From Dongia mobilis (GTDB taxonomy: Bacteria > Pseudomonadota > Alphaproteobacteria > Dongiales > Dongiaceae), in NCBI RefSeq assembly GCF_004363235.1, contig NZ_SNYW01000002.1:58894-122893 (forward strand): a stretch of DNA of 64,000 bases. The letters run 5' to 3'. Below, piece by piece: positions 34,939-43,246 of this stretch. Positions within the stretch are counted from its first letter, which is position 1; every line of letters begins with the position of its first letter. The position numbers and the translations under genes were made by a program. The notes under the pieces were generated by a model. The model saw only the letters and a list, made by a program, of their open reading frames with translations. It made no database searches and was not told the DNA's origin.

Positions 34939-36957
34939 ATGATGCAAACGCTTCTTGGGCGCTTTTCAGTCAGCGGCCGCATCGGCCTCGGCTTCGGCGC
35001 CGTGCTTGTCGTCCTCGTCGCCTTCATCGCCTTCGCTTTTCTTGCCCTGCAGGAAATCCGCGCCAGCATCGACGAATTCGCGCGCATCTCGACCAATACG
35101 CTGACGGTGCAGCGGATCGACCGCAACGTGGTCGACCTGCGCCGCAACGTCCTCGCCCTCATCCGCGAAAACCGGGCCGAGGCGGCGGATGCCGCCCGCA
35201 GCCTCATCGCCGATCTCAAGGAGGTCATCCAGCAGCGCGTCGCCAACACCAAATCGGCCGAACGCAAGGCCATGCTCGAGGAGATGGCCGCTCTGGTCGC
35301 GCAATACGGCGATGCCTTCGAGCAGGTGGCGGCTGCCAAGGCGGCGCGCGACACGATCGAGAACGAGCAATTGGCGCCCTTCGGCCAGCAGGCGACCAAG
35401 ATCGTGGCGGCGGTCATGGGCGATGCCATGGCCAACAACGATTTCCGCGGTGCGGCCTATGCCGGCGTCGCCATGGAGAAGCTGCTGCTCGCCCGCATCG
35501 GCGCCGCCCGCTATGTCACCACTGGCGATCCCAAGATGATCGACATGGCAAAGAGCAGCCTGACCGCGCTGAAGCTCGAGGTGAAGACGCTGCAGGAAAA
35601 GCTGTTCTCCCCCGGACATCGCAACCAGATCAACCGCGCCGCCAAGGTGATGGAGGATTACGGCGCCGCCCTGCTGGCGCTGGCCGAGAAGGCGGGCGAG
35701 ATGAACATGCTGACGGATGAACGGCTGACGCCGCTGGCCGAGCGCTTTGCCGAGATCTCGCTGGCGACCCTGCAATCGCAGACGCAATCGCTGGAAGAGG
35801 TCCAGGGCGACCTTGCGCAGGTGATCGCCACAACCACCGCGGTGCTGCTGGGCGTGGCGCTGGGCGCCGTGCTGCTGGGCGGCACCATCGCCTGGGCGAT
35901 CGGGCGCAGCATCAGCCAGCCGGTGCGCCGCATGTCAGCGACGATGACCGAGCTGGCCAGGGGCAATCTGGAGGTCGAGATCCCGGCCCGGGACAATCGC
36001 GACGAGATCGGCGACATGGCGCGCAATGTAATGGTTTTCAAGGACGCCCTCGTCACCCAGCGCGCGGCCGATGCGGCGGCACGGACCGATGCCGAGGCCA
36101 AGCTGAAGCGCGCCCAGGCGCTCGACGGCCTCATCAGCGCCTTCGAGGGTCGGGTCGGCGATCTGGTCCGGCGCCTCGACGGCGCGGCCGGCGACTTGAA
36201 GCGCTCGGCCGAGACCATGAGCGCGACCGCCGAGCAGACCAACCGGCAATCCAATGCCGTCGCAGGTGCCGCGGAAGCCGCCACCGCCAATGTGCAGACC
36301 GTCGCCGCCGCGACCGAGGAACTGACCAGCTCGATCAGCGAGATCGGCCGCCAGGTCAACCAATCCACCACCATCGCCCAGCGCGCCGTCGAGCAGGCGA
36401 CCAGGACCAATGCCCAGGTCCAGGGCCTCGCCAATTCGGCGCGTGCCATCGGCGATGTGGTCAGCCTGATCACCGAGATCGCCTCGCAGACCAATCTCCT
36501 CGCCCTCAATGCGACGATCGAGGCGGCGCGCGCCGGCGAAGCCGGCAAGGGCTTTGCCGTGGTCGCCTCGGAGGTGAAGAACCTCGCCGGCCAGACCGGC
36601 AAGGCGACCGAGGAGATCGGCGCCAAGGTGGCCGAGATCCAGGCCGCGACCGATCAATCCGTGGCGGCGATCCACGAGATCGCCAAGGTGATCGAGGAGA
36701 TCAGCCAGATCTCCACCACCATCGCCGCCGCGGTCGAGGAGCAATCGGCGGCGACCGCCGAGATCGCCCGCAACGTGGAGCAGGCCAGCGAGGGCACCGG
36801 CCAGGTCACCGGCAATATCGCCAGCGTCACCCAGGCCGCCGACGAGACCGGCCGCGCAGCCGGCGAGGTGCTGGGTGCGGCCACCGAGCTCGGCCAGCAA
36901 TCCACCACCCTCAACAGCGAGGTTTCCCGCTTCATCGCCGAGGTGCGCGCGATTTAG
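34939..36957 (+). CDS. methyl-accepting chemotaxis protein
   Basis: A 672-residue chemoreceptor. The first membrane helix is at about 15-37 ('[20 protein letters not shown]'), followed by an all-helical periplasmic sensor (about 40-290, four-helix-bundle type). The second helix is at about 295-320, then HAMP (about 320-375, '[20 protein letters not shown]') and a signalling domain. The conserved hairpin tip is '[20 protein letters not shown]' followed by '[20 protein letters not shown]'. It passes ligand signals to CheA/CheW. No che genes are adjacent. The 193-base gap upstream contains no gene; I see no clear sigma28-type promoter in it. Confidence 0.95.
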   Translation: MMQTLLGRFSVSGRIGLGFGAVLVVLVAFIAFAFLALQEIRASIDEFARISTNTLTVQRIDRNVVDLRRNVLALIRENRAEAADAARSLIADLKEVIQQRVANTKSAERKAMLEEMAALVAQYGDAFEQVAAAKAARDTIENEQLAPFGQQATKIVAAVMGDAMANNDFRGAAYAGVAMEKLLLARIGAARYVTTGDPKMIDMAKSSLTALKLEVKTLQEKLFSPGHRNQINRAAKVMEDYGAALLALAEKAGEMNMLTDERLTPLAERFAEISLATLQSQTQSLEEVQGDLAQVIATTTAVLLGVALGAVLLGGTIAWAIGRSISQPVRRMSATMTELARGNLEVEIPARDNRDEIGDMARNVMVFKDALVTQRAADAAARTDAEAKLKRAQALDGLISAFEGRVGDLVRRLDGAAGDLKRSAETMSATAEQTNRQSNAVAGAAEAATANVQTVAAATEELTSSISEIGRQVNQSTTIAQRAVEQATRTNAQVQGLANSARAIGDVVSLITEIASQTNLLALNATIEAARAGEAGKGFAVVASEVKNLAGQTGKATEEIGAKVAEIQAATDQSVAAIHEIAKVIEEISQISTTIAAAVEEQSAATAEIARNVEQASEGTGQVTGNIASVTQAADETGRAAGEVLGAATELGQQSTTLNSEVSRFIAEVRAI

Positions 36958-36979
36958 CGACCGCGCCACCTGGCCAAGT

Positions 36980-37537
36980 TCAATGATCCCCGGTCAGCAG
37001 GTTGCCGGTCTCGTCGGCCGGGTTGCTGAAGGCCGCAAATTCATCCAGCCCGCGCACCTGGTCGAAATGGCCGAGGGCCCAGCGCACCGAGGGGAAGGCA
37101 AGCTCGTCCCACGGAATCTCGGCCCAGTCGAAGAGGCCGACGGCGAGGCTCTCCGGCCCGGCGGAGATCGCGGGGTCGATCAGGCGCGCGCGATAGATCA
37201 GCTGCACCTGCGAGAGGCGCGGGATGGTATAGGCGCCGAGCAGCCGGTCGATGGCAATCTTCGCCCGCGCCTCCTCCCAGGCCTCGCGCATGGCGCCGGC
37301 CTCGGCGGTCTCACCCAGTTCCATATAGCCTGCGGGCAGGGTCCAGAATCCGGCACGCGGGTTGATGGCGCGGCGGCAGAGCAGGATGCGGGCACCCAAG
37401 GTCACCACCGCCCCCACCACCACCTTGGGGTTCTCATAGGCGATGAAGCCGCAATCGCTGCACACCTGGCGCTGGCGGTTGTCGCCTTCGGGGATGCGGC
37501 TTTCGAAACTGGGGGCTTTCGTCTGCGTTTCCGGCAT
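36980..37537 (-). CDS. Nudix hydrolase with half zinc ribbon
   Basis: A 185-residue Nudix hydrolase. The Nudix box reads 'GYMELGETAEAGAMREAWEE' with the metal-binding REx2EE, after 'LLCRRAINPRAGFWTLPA'. The N-terminal zinc ribbon has only one C-x2-C ('VCSDCGF'); the first C-x2-C seen in many relatives is missing and is replaced by 'KAPSFESRIPEGDNRQRQ', so zinc binding is doubtful. Substrate is probably a nucleoside diphosphate derivative (ADP-ribose or NAD-like). It ends 22 bases from the convergent chemoreceptor. Confidence 0.88.
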   Translation of the reverse strand: MPETQTKAPSFESRIPEGDNRQRQVCSDCGFIAYENPKVVVGAVVTLGARILLCRRAINPRAGFWTLPAGYMELGETAEAGAMREAWEEARAKIAIDRLLGAYTIPRLSQVQLIYRARLIDPAISAGPESLAVGLFDWAEIPWDELAFPSVRWALGHFDQVRGLDEFAAFSNPADETGNLLTGDH

Positions 37538-37597
37538 GGCTCAACTGTGGCCCAAGGCGGATGACGCTGCAAGCGCCGGCCCCTATGGTGCGGCACC

Positions 37598-38359
37598 ATG
37601 GATGAGGGGAAGACGGCACCACCGGCGCAGGCAACCTGGCGCCACGATTTCGGCTCGGCAGCGGGAGCGCGGGCGGCGGGAATGCGCGCGGCTTGCGGCA
37701 CGCCGGCGCTGGTGCTGGGGGCGAGCTATGTCGGTTTCGGCGCCTTCGTGCACCAGGCCGGATTCGACCTCTGGCAGGGGCTGGGCTCGACCACCTTGGG
37801 CTGGGCGCTGCCCGGCCAGATCGCGCTGGTCGAGATCTTCGCCATCGGCGGCTCGCTGCTCGCCGCCGCCATCGCCGTCGGCCTGGCCAATGCGCGCCTG
37901 CTGCCCATGGTACTCACCCTGATGCCGATCCTGCGCCAGGGCGATGCGGCGACCAGGCCGCGCCTTGCCCATTATCTCAGCGCGCATTTCATCGCGCTCA
38001 CCGGCTGGGCCAATGCCATGCAGCGTTGCCCGGAGATGGTGCCGGCGCAGCGCCTGCCTTATTTCCTCGGCTTTACCACGGTGATCTGGCTTTCGACCGT
38101 GCTGGCGACGGCACTCGGCTTCCATCTGGTGGGCGTCCTGCCTGCCCCGGTGACGCTGGGTCTCGTCTTCCTCAATCCGCTCTATTTCATGCTGCTGTTC
38201 GTGGCCGATCTGGCGCGGAAGGAACGCGGTATCGCCCTCGTGCTCGGCGCCGTACTGGGACCGCTGCTGCATATGGTCAGCCCGGATTGGGGCCTGCTGA
38301 TGACCGGCCTCATCGGCGGGAGCATCGCCTTCCTGATCGTCGAACGGGGGCGCCACTGA
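37598..38359 (+). CDS. azlC: AzlC family branched-chain amino-acid exporter, large subunit
   Basis: A 253-residue inner-membrane protein with 6-8 hydrophobic segments and the AzlC pattern: N-terminal 'FGSAAGARAAGMRAACGTPA', 'GLGSTTLGWALPGQIALVE' and 'NARLLPMVLTLMPILR'. With AzlD it exports branched-chain amino acids. The stop and the azlD start share one base (TGATG at 38357-38361), typical of the two-gene exporter. Confidence 0.9.
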   Translation: MDEGKTAPPAQATWRHDFGSAAGARAAGMRAACGTPALVLGASYVGFGAFVHQAGFDLWQGLGSTTLGWALPGQIALVEIFAIGGSLLAAAIAVGLANARLLPMVLTLMPILRQGDAATRPRLAHYLSAHFIALTGWANAMQRCPEMVPAQRLPYFLGFTTVIWLSTVLATALGFHLVGVLPAPVTLGLVFLNPLYFMLLFVADLARKERGIALVLGAVLGPLLHMVSPDWGLLMTGLIGGSIAFLIVERGRH

Positions 38360-38685
38360 TGCCGGGCGCCTGGATCTTCGTGCTGGTGGGAGCCATCGTC
38401 ACCTATGCCTGGCGCGGGGCGGGCGTCGCCCTCTCCGGCCGGATCGATCCGAATTCCCGCGCCATGCGCTGGGTCACCGCAATCGCCTATGCGCTCCTCG
38501 CCGGCCTCATCGCCCGCCTGATCGTGGCACCGCAGGGTGCCCTGGCCGAAACACCGCTCTGGCTCCGCTTCATGGCCGCCGCCCTTTCGATCGGCATCTA
38601 TCTTCTCTGCCGCCGCTCGATCACCGCCGGCGTCGCGGCGGGTGCGGGATTGATGGTCGTGGTGTCGGCACTGGGGATGGATTGA
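38359..38685 (+). CDS. azlD: AzlD family exporter small subunit
   Basis: A 108-residue protein with three to four membrane segments: 'GAWIFVLVGAIVTYAWRGAG', 'VTAIAYALLAGLIARLIVA' and 'GVAAGAGLMVVVSALGM'. Length and the position directly after azlC identify it as AzlD. It ends 5 bases before the convergent pgk. Confidence 0.9.
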   Translation: MPGAWIFVLVGAIVTYAWRGAGVALSGRIDPNSRAMRWVTAIAYALLAGLIARLIVAPQGALAETPLWLRFMAAALSIGIYLLCRRSITAGVAAGAGLMVVVSALGMD

Positions 38686-38690
38686 GGCCG

Positions 38691-39884
38691 CTATTTCGCC
38701 AGCGCCTTCACACCCGGCAGTTCCTTGCCTTCCAGCCATTCCAGAAAGGCGCCGCCCGCCGTGGAGACATAGGAGAAATCGGCTTCCGCGCCGGCATGGG
38801 CGAGGGCCGCCACCGTGTCGCCGCCGCCCGCCACCGAGAGCAGCTTCTTCGCCTTGGAGAGCAAGGCTGCCTGCTGGGCGACCGCATTGGTGCCCTGGTC
38901 GAAGGGCGGCACCTCGAAGGCGCCCAGCGGCCCGTTCCAGACCAGCGTCTTCGCATTCGCAAGGTGCTGGTTGACCAGCGCCACCGATTTTGGCCCCACG
39001 TCCAGGATCATCTTGTCGCCCGGCACGTTGCGCACGTCGACCGTTGCGCTCGCCGCACCTGCCTTGAACTCGGCCGCCACCACGGCATCGATGGGCAGCA
39101 CGATCTCGCAGCCGGCCGCCTTGGCCTTGCCGAGGATCTCGCGCGCGGTCGCGGCGAGGTCGCGCTCGGCCAGCGATTTCCCGATTTCGATTCCCTGCGC
39201 GAAGAGGAAGGTATTGGCCATGCCGCCGCCGATCACCAGCGCATCCACCTTGGCGACCAAATTGCCGAGGAGGTCGAGCTTGGTCGAGACCTTGGCGCCG
39301 CCCACCAGCGCCATCACCGGCCGCTCCGGCTTTTCCAGCGCGGCGGCGAGGTGATCCAGCTCCGCCTGCATCAGCCGACCGGCCACGGCCGGCATCAGAT
39401 GCGCGATACCTTCGGTCGAGGCATGGGCCCGGTGCGCGCAGGAGAAGGCATCGTTGACATAGAGATCGCCGAGCTTCGCCAGCGAGGCGGCGAAGGCCGT
39501 GTCGTTCGCTTCCTCGGCATCGTGATAGCGCAGGTTCTCGAGCAGCAGCACCTCGCCATCCTGGAGTGCCGCCGCCGCCGCTTCCGCTGCCGGCCCGACG
39601 CAATCCTCGGCGAAGGCGATGTTGCACCCCAGGGCCTGCGCGAGCGGCGCGACCAGCGGCCGGAGCGACATCTCGGCCACGCGCTTTCCCTTCGGCCGCC
39701 CGAAATGCGAGAGGATGATGACCTTGGCACCCTTGGCAGCGAGCTCCTTCAGTGTCGTGGCCGAGCGCTCGATGCGGGTGGCGTCCGTCACCTTGCCGTC
39801 CTGCATCGGCACGTTGAGGTCGCAGCGCACCAGGGCGCGCTTGCCGGCGAGGGAGACATCGTCAAGGGTGCGGAAATCGGGCAT
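38691..39884 (-). CDS. pgk: phosphoglycerate kinase
   Basis: A 397-residue PGK. The N-terminal substrate domain shows '[17 protein letters not shown]' and '[12 protein letters not shown]'; the C-terminal nucleotide domain has '[15 protein letters not shown]' and the glycine-rich '[15 protein letters not shown]' loop. It moves phosphate between 1,3-bisphosphoglycerate and ADP in glycolysis and gluconeogenesis. Neither gap nor fba is adjacent on the visible side; the upstream gene (40042) is divergent. Confidence 0.97.
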   Translation of the reverse strand: MPDFRTLDDVSLAGKRALVRCDLNVPMQDGKVTDATRIERSATTLKELAAKGAKVIILSHFGRPKGKRVAEMSLRPLVAPLAQALGCNIAFAEDCVGPAAEAAAAALQDGEVLLLENLRYHDAEEANDTAFAASLAKLGDLYVNDAFSCAHRAHASTEGIAHLMPAVAGRLMQAELDHLAAALEKPERPVMALVGGAKVSTKLDLLGNLVAKVDALVIGGGMANTFLFAQGIEIGKSLAERDLAATAREILGKAKAAGCEIVLPIDAVVAAEFKAGAASATVDVRNVPGDKMILDVGPKSVALVNQHLANAKTLVWNGPLGAFEVPPFDQGTNAVAQQAALLSKAKKLLSVAGGGDTVAALAHAGAEADFSYVSTAGGAFLEWLEGKELPGVKALAK

Positions 39885-40041
39885 TGGTTAAACGTCCTTC
39901 TCGGCTTCTGGCCCCGAAGCGGGTCCGGGGGCGGCTTTCGCGGGCTTGGGTGCCATATCGGGGCGGCGATGGCAAGGCGGGGCAAGATCGCTTAGGATTC
40001 ACCGGGCAATCCTCGAGTCGCAGCGAAGAAATGCCGTCCGC

Positions 40042-40839
40042 ATGCCGGTAACCTACCGATCCGCTCTCATCACCGGCGCCTCCTCCGGGATCGGCGCCGC
40101 CTTCGCCCGGGCGCTGCCGCGGGCCACCGCCCTGCTGCTGACCGGGCGCGACCGCGAGCGCTTGAATGCGCTGGCCCAGGAACTCGGCCTCAACGGCCGC
40201 CAGGTGCGCACCGTGATCGCCGATCTCGCCACCGCCGAGGGGCGCCAGGCAGTGGTGGGCGCGGCCGAGATCGCGCGCATCGATTTGCTCATCAACAATG
40301 CCGGCGTGGGCCGCCTCGGCCGTGTCATCGACAACCCGGAGCCGCGCGAGGCCGAGATGGTGCAGGTCAATGTGGCGGCACCGGTCGAGCTCATCCGCGG
40401 CCTGTTGCCCGACATGCTGCGCTGGGCGCGAGAGTCGAACGCCCGCTGCGGCATCATCAATGTGGCGAGTGCCGCCGCCTTCGCGCCGATGCCGACCTTC
40501 GCCACCTATGCCGCCAGCAAGACCTTCCTGCTCAACTACACCGAGGCGCTGGCCGAGGAGATGTCGGCGGAGCCGGTCGACATCCTGGCGCTCTGCCCCG
40601 GCGCCACCGAGACGCGCTTCTTCGAGCGCGCCGGGGCCAGCTTTGGATCCCTCGGCCGGCCGGCCATGACCGTGATGCACGACGCGGCGCGGGTCGCCGC
40701 CGAGGGCCTGCGCGAGCTCGGCCATGCCCGCGTGCATGTGGTCGGGCCGACCAACTATCTGGCGTCGCTCGCCATGCGCCTGCTGCCGCGCCGCTTCGTT
40801 ACCGCGGCGGCGGAGACCACGCTGCAGAAATGGAAGTAA
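40042..40839 (+). CDS. classical SDR family NAD(P)-dependent oxidoreductase
   Basis: A 265-residue short-chain dehydrogenase: cofactor loop 'TGASSGIGAAFARAL', 'LINNAGVG', catalytic Ser in 'NVASAAAFAP' and the Y-x-x-x-K pair in 'TYAASKTFLL'. 'LCPGATETRFF' shows the DltE/YqjQ-like subgroup (COG0300). Substrate unknown. The ATG at 40042 is chosen by family start; the frame runs upstream without support. The LysR gene begins four bases after its stop. Confidence 0.9.
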   Translation: MPVTYRSALITGASSGIGAAFARALPRATALLLTGRDRERLNALAQELGLNGRQVRTVIADLATAEGRQAVVGAAEIARIDLLINNAGVGRLGRVIDNPEPREAEMVQVNVAAPVELIRGLLPDMLRWARESNARCGIINVASAAAFAPMPTFATYAASKTFLLNYTEALAEEMSAEPVDILALCPGATETRFFERAGASFGSLGRPAMTVMHDAARVAAEGLRELGHARVHVVGPTNYLASLAMRLLPRRFVTAAAETTLQKWK

Positions 40840-40843
40840 GGCG

Positions 40844-41737
40844 ATGCTGATGCGGCAGCTGGCCTATCTGGCGGCGCTGGCGCGGGAGCGGCATTTCGCC
40901 CGCGCGGCCGCGGCCTGCAACATCACGCAGCCCGCCCTCTCAACCGCCATCAAGCAGCTGGAGGAGGAATTGGGCGTGCCCCTGGTCGAGCGCGACAAGC
41001 GCTTCAAGGGCTTCACGCCGGAGGGTCAGGAGGTGCTGCTCTGGGCGCGGCGCATCCTCTCCGATTTCGATTCCCTCAAACAGGGCATCCAGAATGCCAA
41101 GCGCGGCCTGACCGGCAATCTGCGCCTCGGCGTGATTCCCTCCGCTTTGCCGCTGGTGCCGCATGTGACCGACCCCTTCAATGACCGGCATCCGCAGGTG
41201 AAGGTGACGGTTTGGTCGACCAGCTCGATCGAGATCCAGCAGGGGCTCGATCATTTCGAGCTCGAGGCCGGCATCACCTATCTCGACAACGAGCCCCTGA
41301 AGGGCGTACTGCAGCGCCCGCTCTATACCGAGCGCTATGTCCTGCTCACTTCCGAGACGGGACCCCTCGCCGGGGCGACGAAGGCGACCTGGCGCGAGGC
41401 GGCGGATCTGCCGCTCTGCCTGCTGACCCCCAACATGCAGAACCGGCGCATCATCGACGGCGTCTTCAAATCGCTGGATTGCGCGCCGCGGCCGCAGCTC
41501 GAGACCAATTCGGTGATCAATCTCTGCGCCCATGTGCGCTCGGGGCGGCTGTCTTCGATCGTGCCGAAATCCTTGATCCAGGTGCTCGGCATGCCGGCGG
41601 GCGCCGTCGCCCTCGACCTGGTCGCGCCCGAGGTGAGCCGCCAGGTTGGGCTGGTGGTGCCGGACCGCGAGCCGCTGCCCCCCATCAGCCTCGCCATCTT
41701 CTCGATGCAATTCCCGGGCTTCCACGAGAGCCAGTAG
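40844..41737 (+). CDS. LysR family transcriptional regulator
   Basis: A 297-residue LysR protein. The DNA-binding helix-turn-helix is 'HFARAAAACNITQPALSTAI', followed by the linker helix and an effector domain from about residue 90 ('GNLRLGVIPSALPLVPHV'). It starts four bases after the SDR gene, so the pair is one transcript. The SDR is therefore a possible target, and it is also upstream of the sulfide genes. A second ATG six bases in (40850) is equally plausible as start. Confidence 0.92.
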   Translation: MLMRQLAYLAALARERHFARAAAACNITQPALSTAIKQLEEELGVPLVERDKRFKGFTPEGQEVLLWARRILSDFDSLKQGIQNAKRGLTGNLRLGVIPSALPLVPHVTDPFNDRHPQVKVTVWSTSSIEIQQGLDHFELEAGITYLDNEPLKGVLQRPLYTERYVLLTSETGPLAGATKATWREAADLPLCLLTPNMQNRRIIDGVFKSLDCAPRPQLETNSVINLCAHVRSGRLSSIVPKSLIQVLGMPAGAVALDLVAPEVSRQVGLVVPDREPLPPISLAIFSMQFPGFHESQ

Positions 41738-41750
41738 CCCGGTCCCGATG

Positions 41751-41802
41751 CTCCCCGGCCCCAGCGCCCCCGGCCCCAGTGCCCCCGGCCCCGGTGCCCG
41801 GC
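41751..41802. repeat. three tandem 15-bp GC repeats upstream of bigR
   Basis: CTCCCCGGCCCCAGC, GCCCCCGGCCCCAGT and GCCCCCGGCCCCGGT follow each other (41751-41795), with a partial fourth unit. They lie between the LysR stop and the bigR promoter. Confidence 0.7.
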
Positions 41803-41836
41803 AATTGCGGCCTTCTGCCGCAAGCGGCGATTCTCC

Positions 41837-41878
41837 TTGCATCCGGCTGCAATATTGCAGATATATGCAGGTATGCAG
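41837..41878 (+). promoter_or_regulatory. bigR promoter with palindromic operator
   Basis: A perfect 14-bp palindrome CTGCAATATTGCAG (41847-41860) lies between a -35-like TTGCAT (41837-41842) and a -10-like TATATG (41862-41867). Two more TGCAG units follow at 41866 and 41874, at 8-10-base steps. This is where an ArsR-type repressor would bind and block its own promoter. The predicted transcript would start at or very near the ORF start codons. Confidence 0.65.
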
Positions 41879-42184
41879 ATGGACGCCATGCTGGAGACCG
41901 CGACCGAGGTCAGCGAGCTGATGAAATCGCTCGGCAACCCGAAGCGGCTGCTGATCCTCTGCCAATTGGTCGAGGGCGAGAAATCGGTCTCGGAACTGGC
42001 CCGGCTCACGGCGATGAAGGAGCCGGCCGTTTCGCAGCAGCTGGCGCTGTTGCGCAAGGACGGCATCGTCGCGCCGCGGCGCGACGGGCAGAACGTGCTT
42101 TATGACCTGGTGCGGAAGGATGTCCGCCAGCTGATCGAGTTTCTCTACGCCACCTATTGCCAGCCGTCCTGCGACACCGCGTGA
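41879..42184 (+). CDS. bigR: BigR/SqrR-type persulfide-sensing ArsR repressor
   Basis: About 101 residues; ATGs at 41873, 41879 and 41888 are all possible. The winged helix-turn-helix is 'VSELARLTAMKEPAVSQQLA'. Two cysteines sit exactly where BigR and SqrR keep their redox pair: Cys28 in 'RLLILCQLVEG' and Cys94 in 'LYATYC', 66 residues apart as in BigR (42/108). Oxidation by polysulfide forms a disulfide or tetrasulfide that releases DNA. A third cysteine (Cys98) is extra. It is followed by persulfide dioxygenase and sulfide:quinone oxidoreductase genes, the expected regulon. Confidence 0.9.
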   Translation: MDAMLETATEVSELMKSLGNPKRLLILCQLVEGEKSVSELARLTAMKEPAVSQQLALLRKDGIVAPRRDGQNVLYDLVRKDVRQLIEFLYATYCQPSCDTA

Positions 42185-42226
42185 ACGGACAAGTGAGCGG
42201 ATGGACGGCCGGTACCGGATCTAGCT

Positions 42227-42255
42227 GATTTCACACCGATCGTGTGGATTGAAAT
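42227..42255. promoter_or_regulatory. dyad between bigR and the dioxygenase gene
   Basis: CACAC-CGATC-GTGTG (42232-42246) is a perfect interrupted palindrome, flanked by GATTTC (42227-42232) and GAAATC (42250-42255). It could be a second operator or an mRNA hairpin ahead of the AAGGAGGA Shine-Dalgarno. Confidence 0.45.
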
Positions 42256-42278
42256 CGAAGCCAAGGAGGAAGCGCCTG

Positions 42279-43169
42279 ATGACGAGTGCCAATAAGCCCG
42301 CGGCCGGCAAGCCGGAAGTCCATGGCTTCTTCGATCCCGACACCTTCACGGTCAGCTATGTCGTCATCGACCCCGCGACCGGCAAGGCCGCGATCATCGA
42401 TTCGGTGCTGGATTTCGACCCCGCCTCGGGTCGGACGAAGACGGAATCCGCCGATCGGCTGATTGCCTTCGTCCGCGAGCGCGGCCTCAGCGTCGAATGG
42501 CTGCTGGAAACCCATGTTCATGCCGACCATCTTTCCGCGGCCCCCTATCTCAAGGAAAAGCTCGGCGGCACGCTCGCCATCGGCACCGAGATCGTCACCG
42601 TGCAGAACACCTTCGGCAAGGTTTTCAATGCCGGCACCGAATTCGCCCGCGACGGCCGCCAGTTCGAACGCCTGCTGAAGGACGGCGACAGCTTCGCACT
42701 GGGCGGCATTCCGGCCCGCGCCCTGCACACGCCCGGCCATACGCCGGCCTGCATGACCTATCTGATCGGCGATGCGGGCTTTGTCGGCGACACGCTCTTC
42801 ATGCCGGATTACGGCACGGCGCGCTGCGACTTCCCCGGCGGCAGCGCCGCCATCCTCTACCGCTCGATCCAGAAGATCTTCGCCCTGCCCGACGAGACGC
42901 GCCTCTTCATGTGCCACGACTATCTGCCCAAGGGCCGCTCGGAATATGTCTGGGAAACCACGGTGGGCGAGGAGAAGCGCCACAACATCCATGTCGGCGC
43001 CGGCAGGAGCGAGGCCGAGTTCGTCGCCATGCGCGAGGCGCGCGACAAGCAGCTCGACATGCCGCGCCTGATCCTGCCCTCGGTCCAGGTGAACATGCGC
43101 GCCGGCCACATGCCGCCGGCGGAGGAGAACGGCATCTCCTATCTCAAGCTGCCGGTGAACGCGCTCTAG
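42279..43169 (+). CDS. persulfide dioxygenase-like metallo-beta-lactamase fold protein (Blh type)
   Basis: A 296-residue protein. The metal-binding H-x-H-x-D-H motif is 'THVHADHLSA', with further ligands in 'HTPGHTPACM', 'FVGDTLFMPDYGTARCDFPG' and 'FMCHDY'. This is the ETHE1/Blh arrangement that oxidises glutathione persulfide to sulfite and glutathione with one iron. The start at 42279 follows AAGGAGGA. Most Blh proteins of the BigR system carry a DUF442 domain at the N-terminus; here that domain is absent and is found instead on the next gene. Confidence 0.9.
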   Translation: MTSANKPAAGKPEVHGFFDPDTFTVSYVVIDPATGKAAIIDSVLDFDPASGRTKTESADRLIAFVRERGLSVEWLLETHVHADHLSAAPYLKEKLGGTLAIGTEIVTVQNTFGKVFNAGTEFARDGRQFERLLKDGDSFALGGIPARALHTPGHTPACMTYLIGDAGFVGDTLFMPDYGTARCDFPGGSAAILYRSIQKIFALPDETRLFMCHDYLPKGRSEYVWETTVGEEKRHNIHVGAGRSEAEFVAMREARDKQLDMPRLILPSVQVNMRAGHMPPAEENGISYLKLPVNAL

Positions 43170-43246
43170 CGGCGCAGACAACAACCAGACGCACAACCCA
43201 GCGGCGGGCCGGTGATTCCGGCCGGCCGCAACGGAGGAGACTTGCC

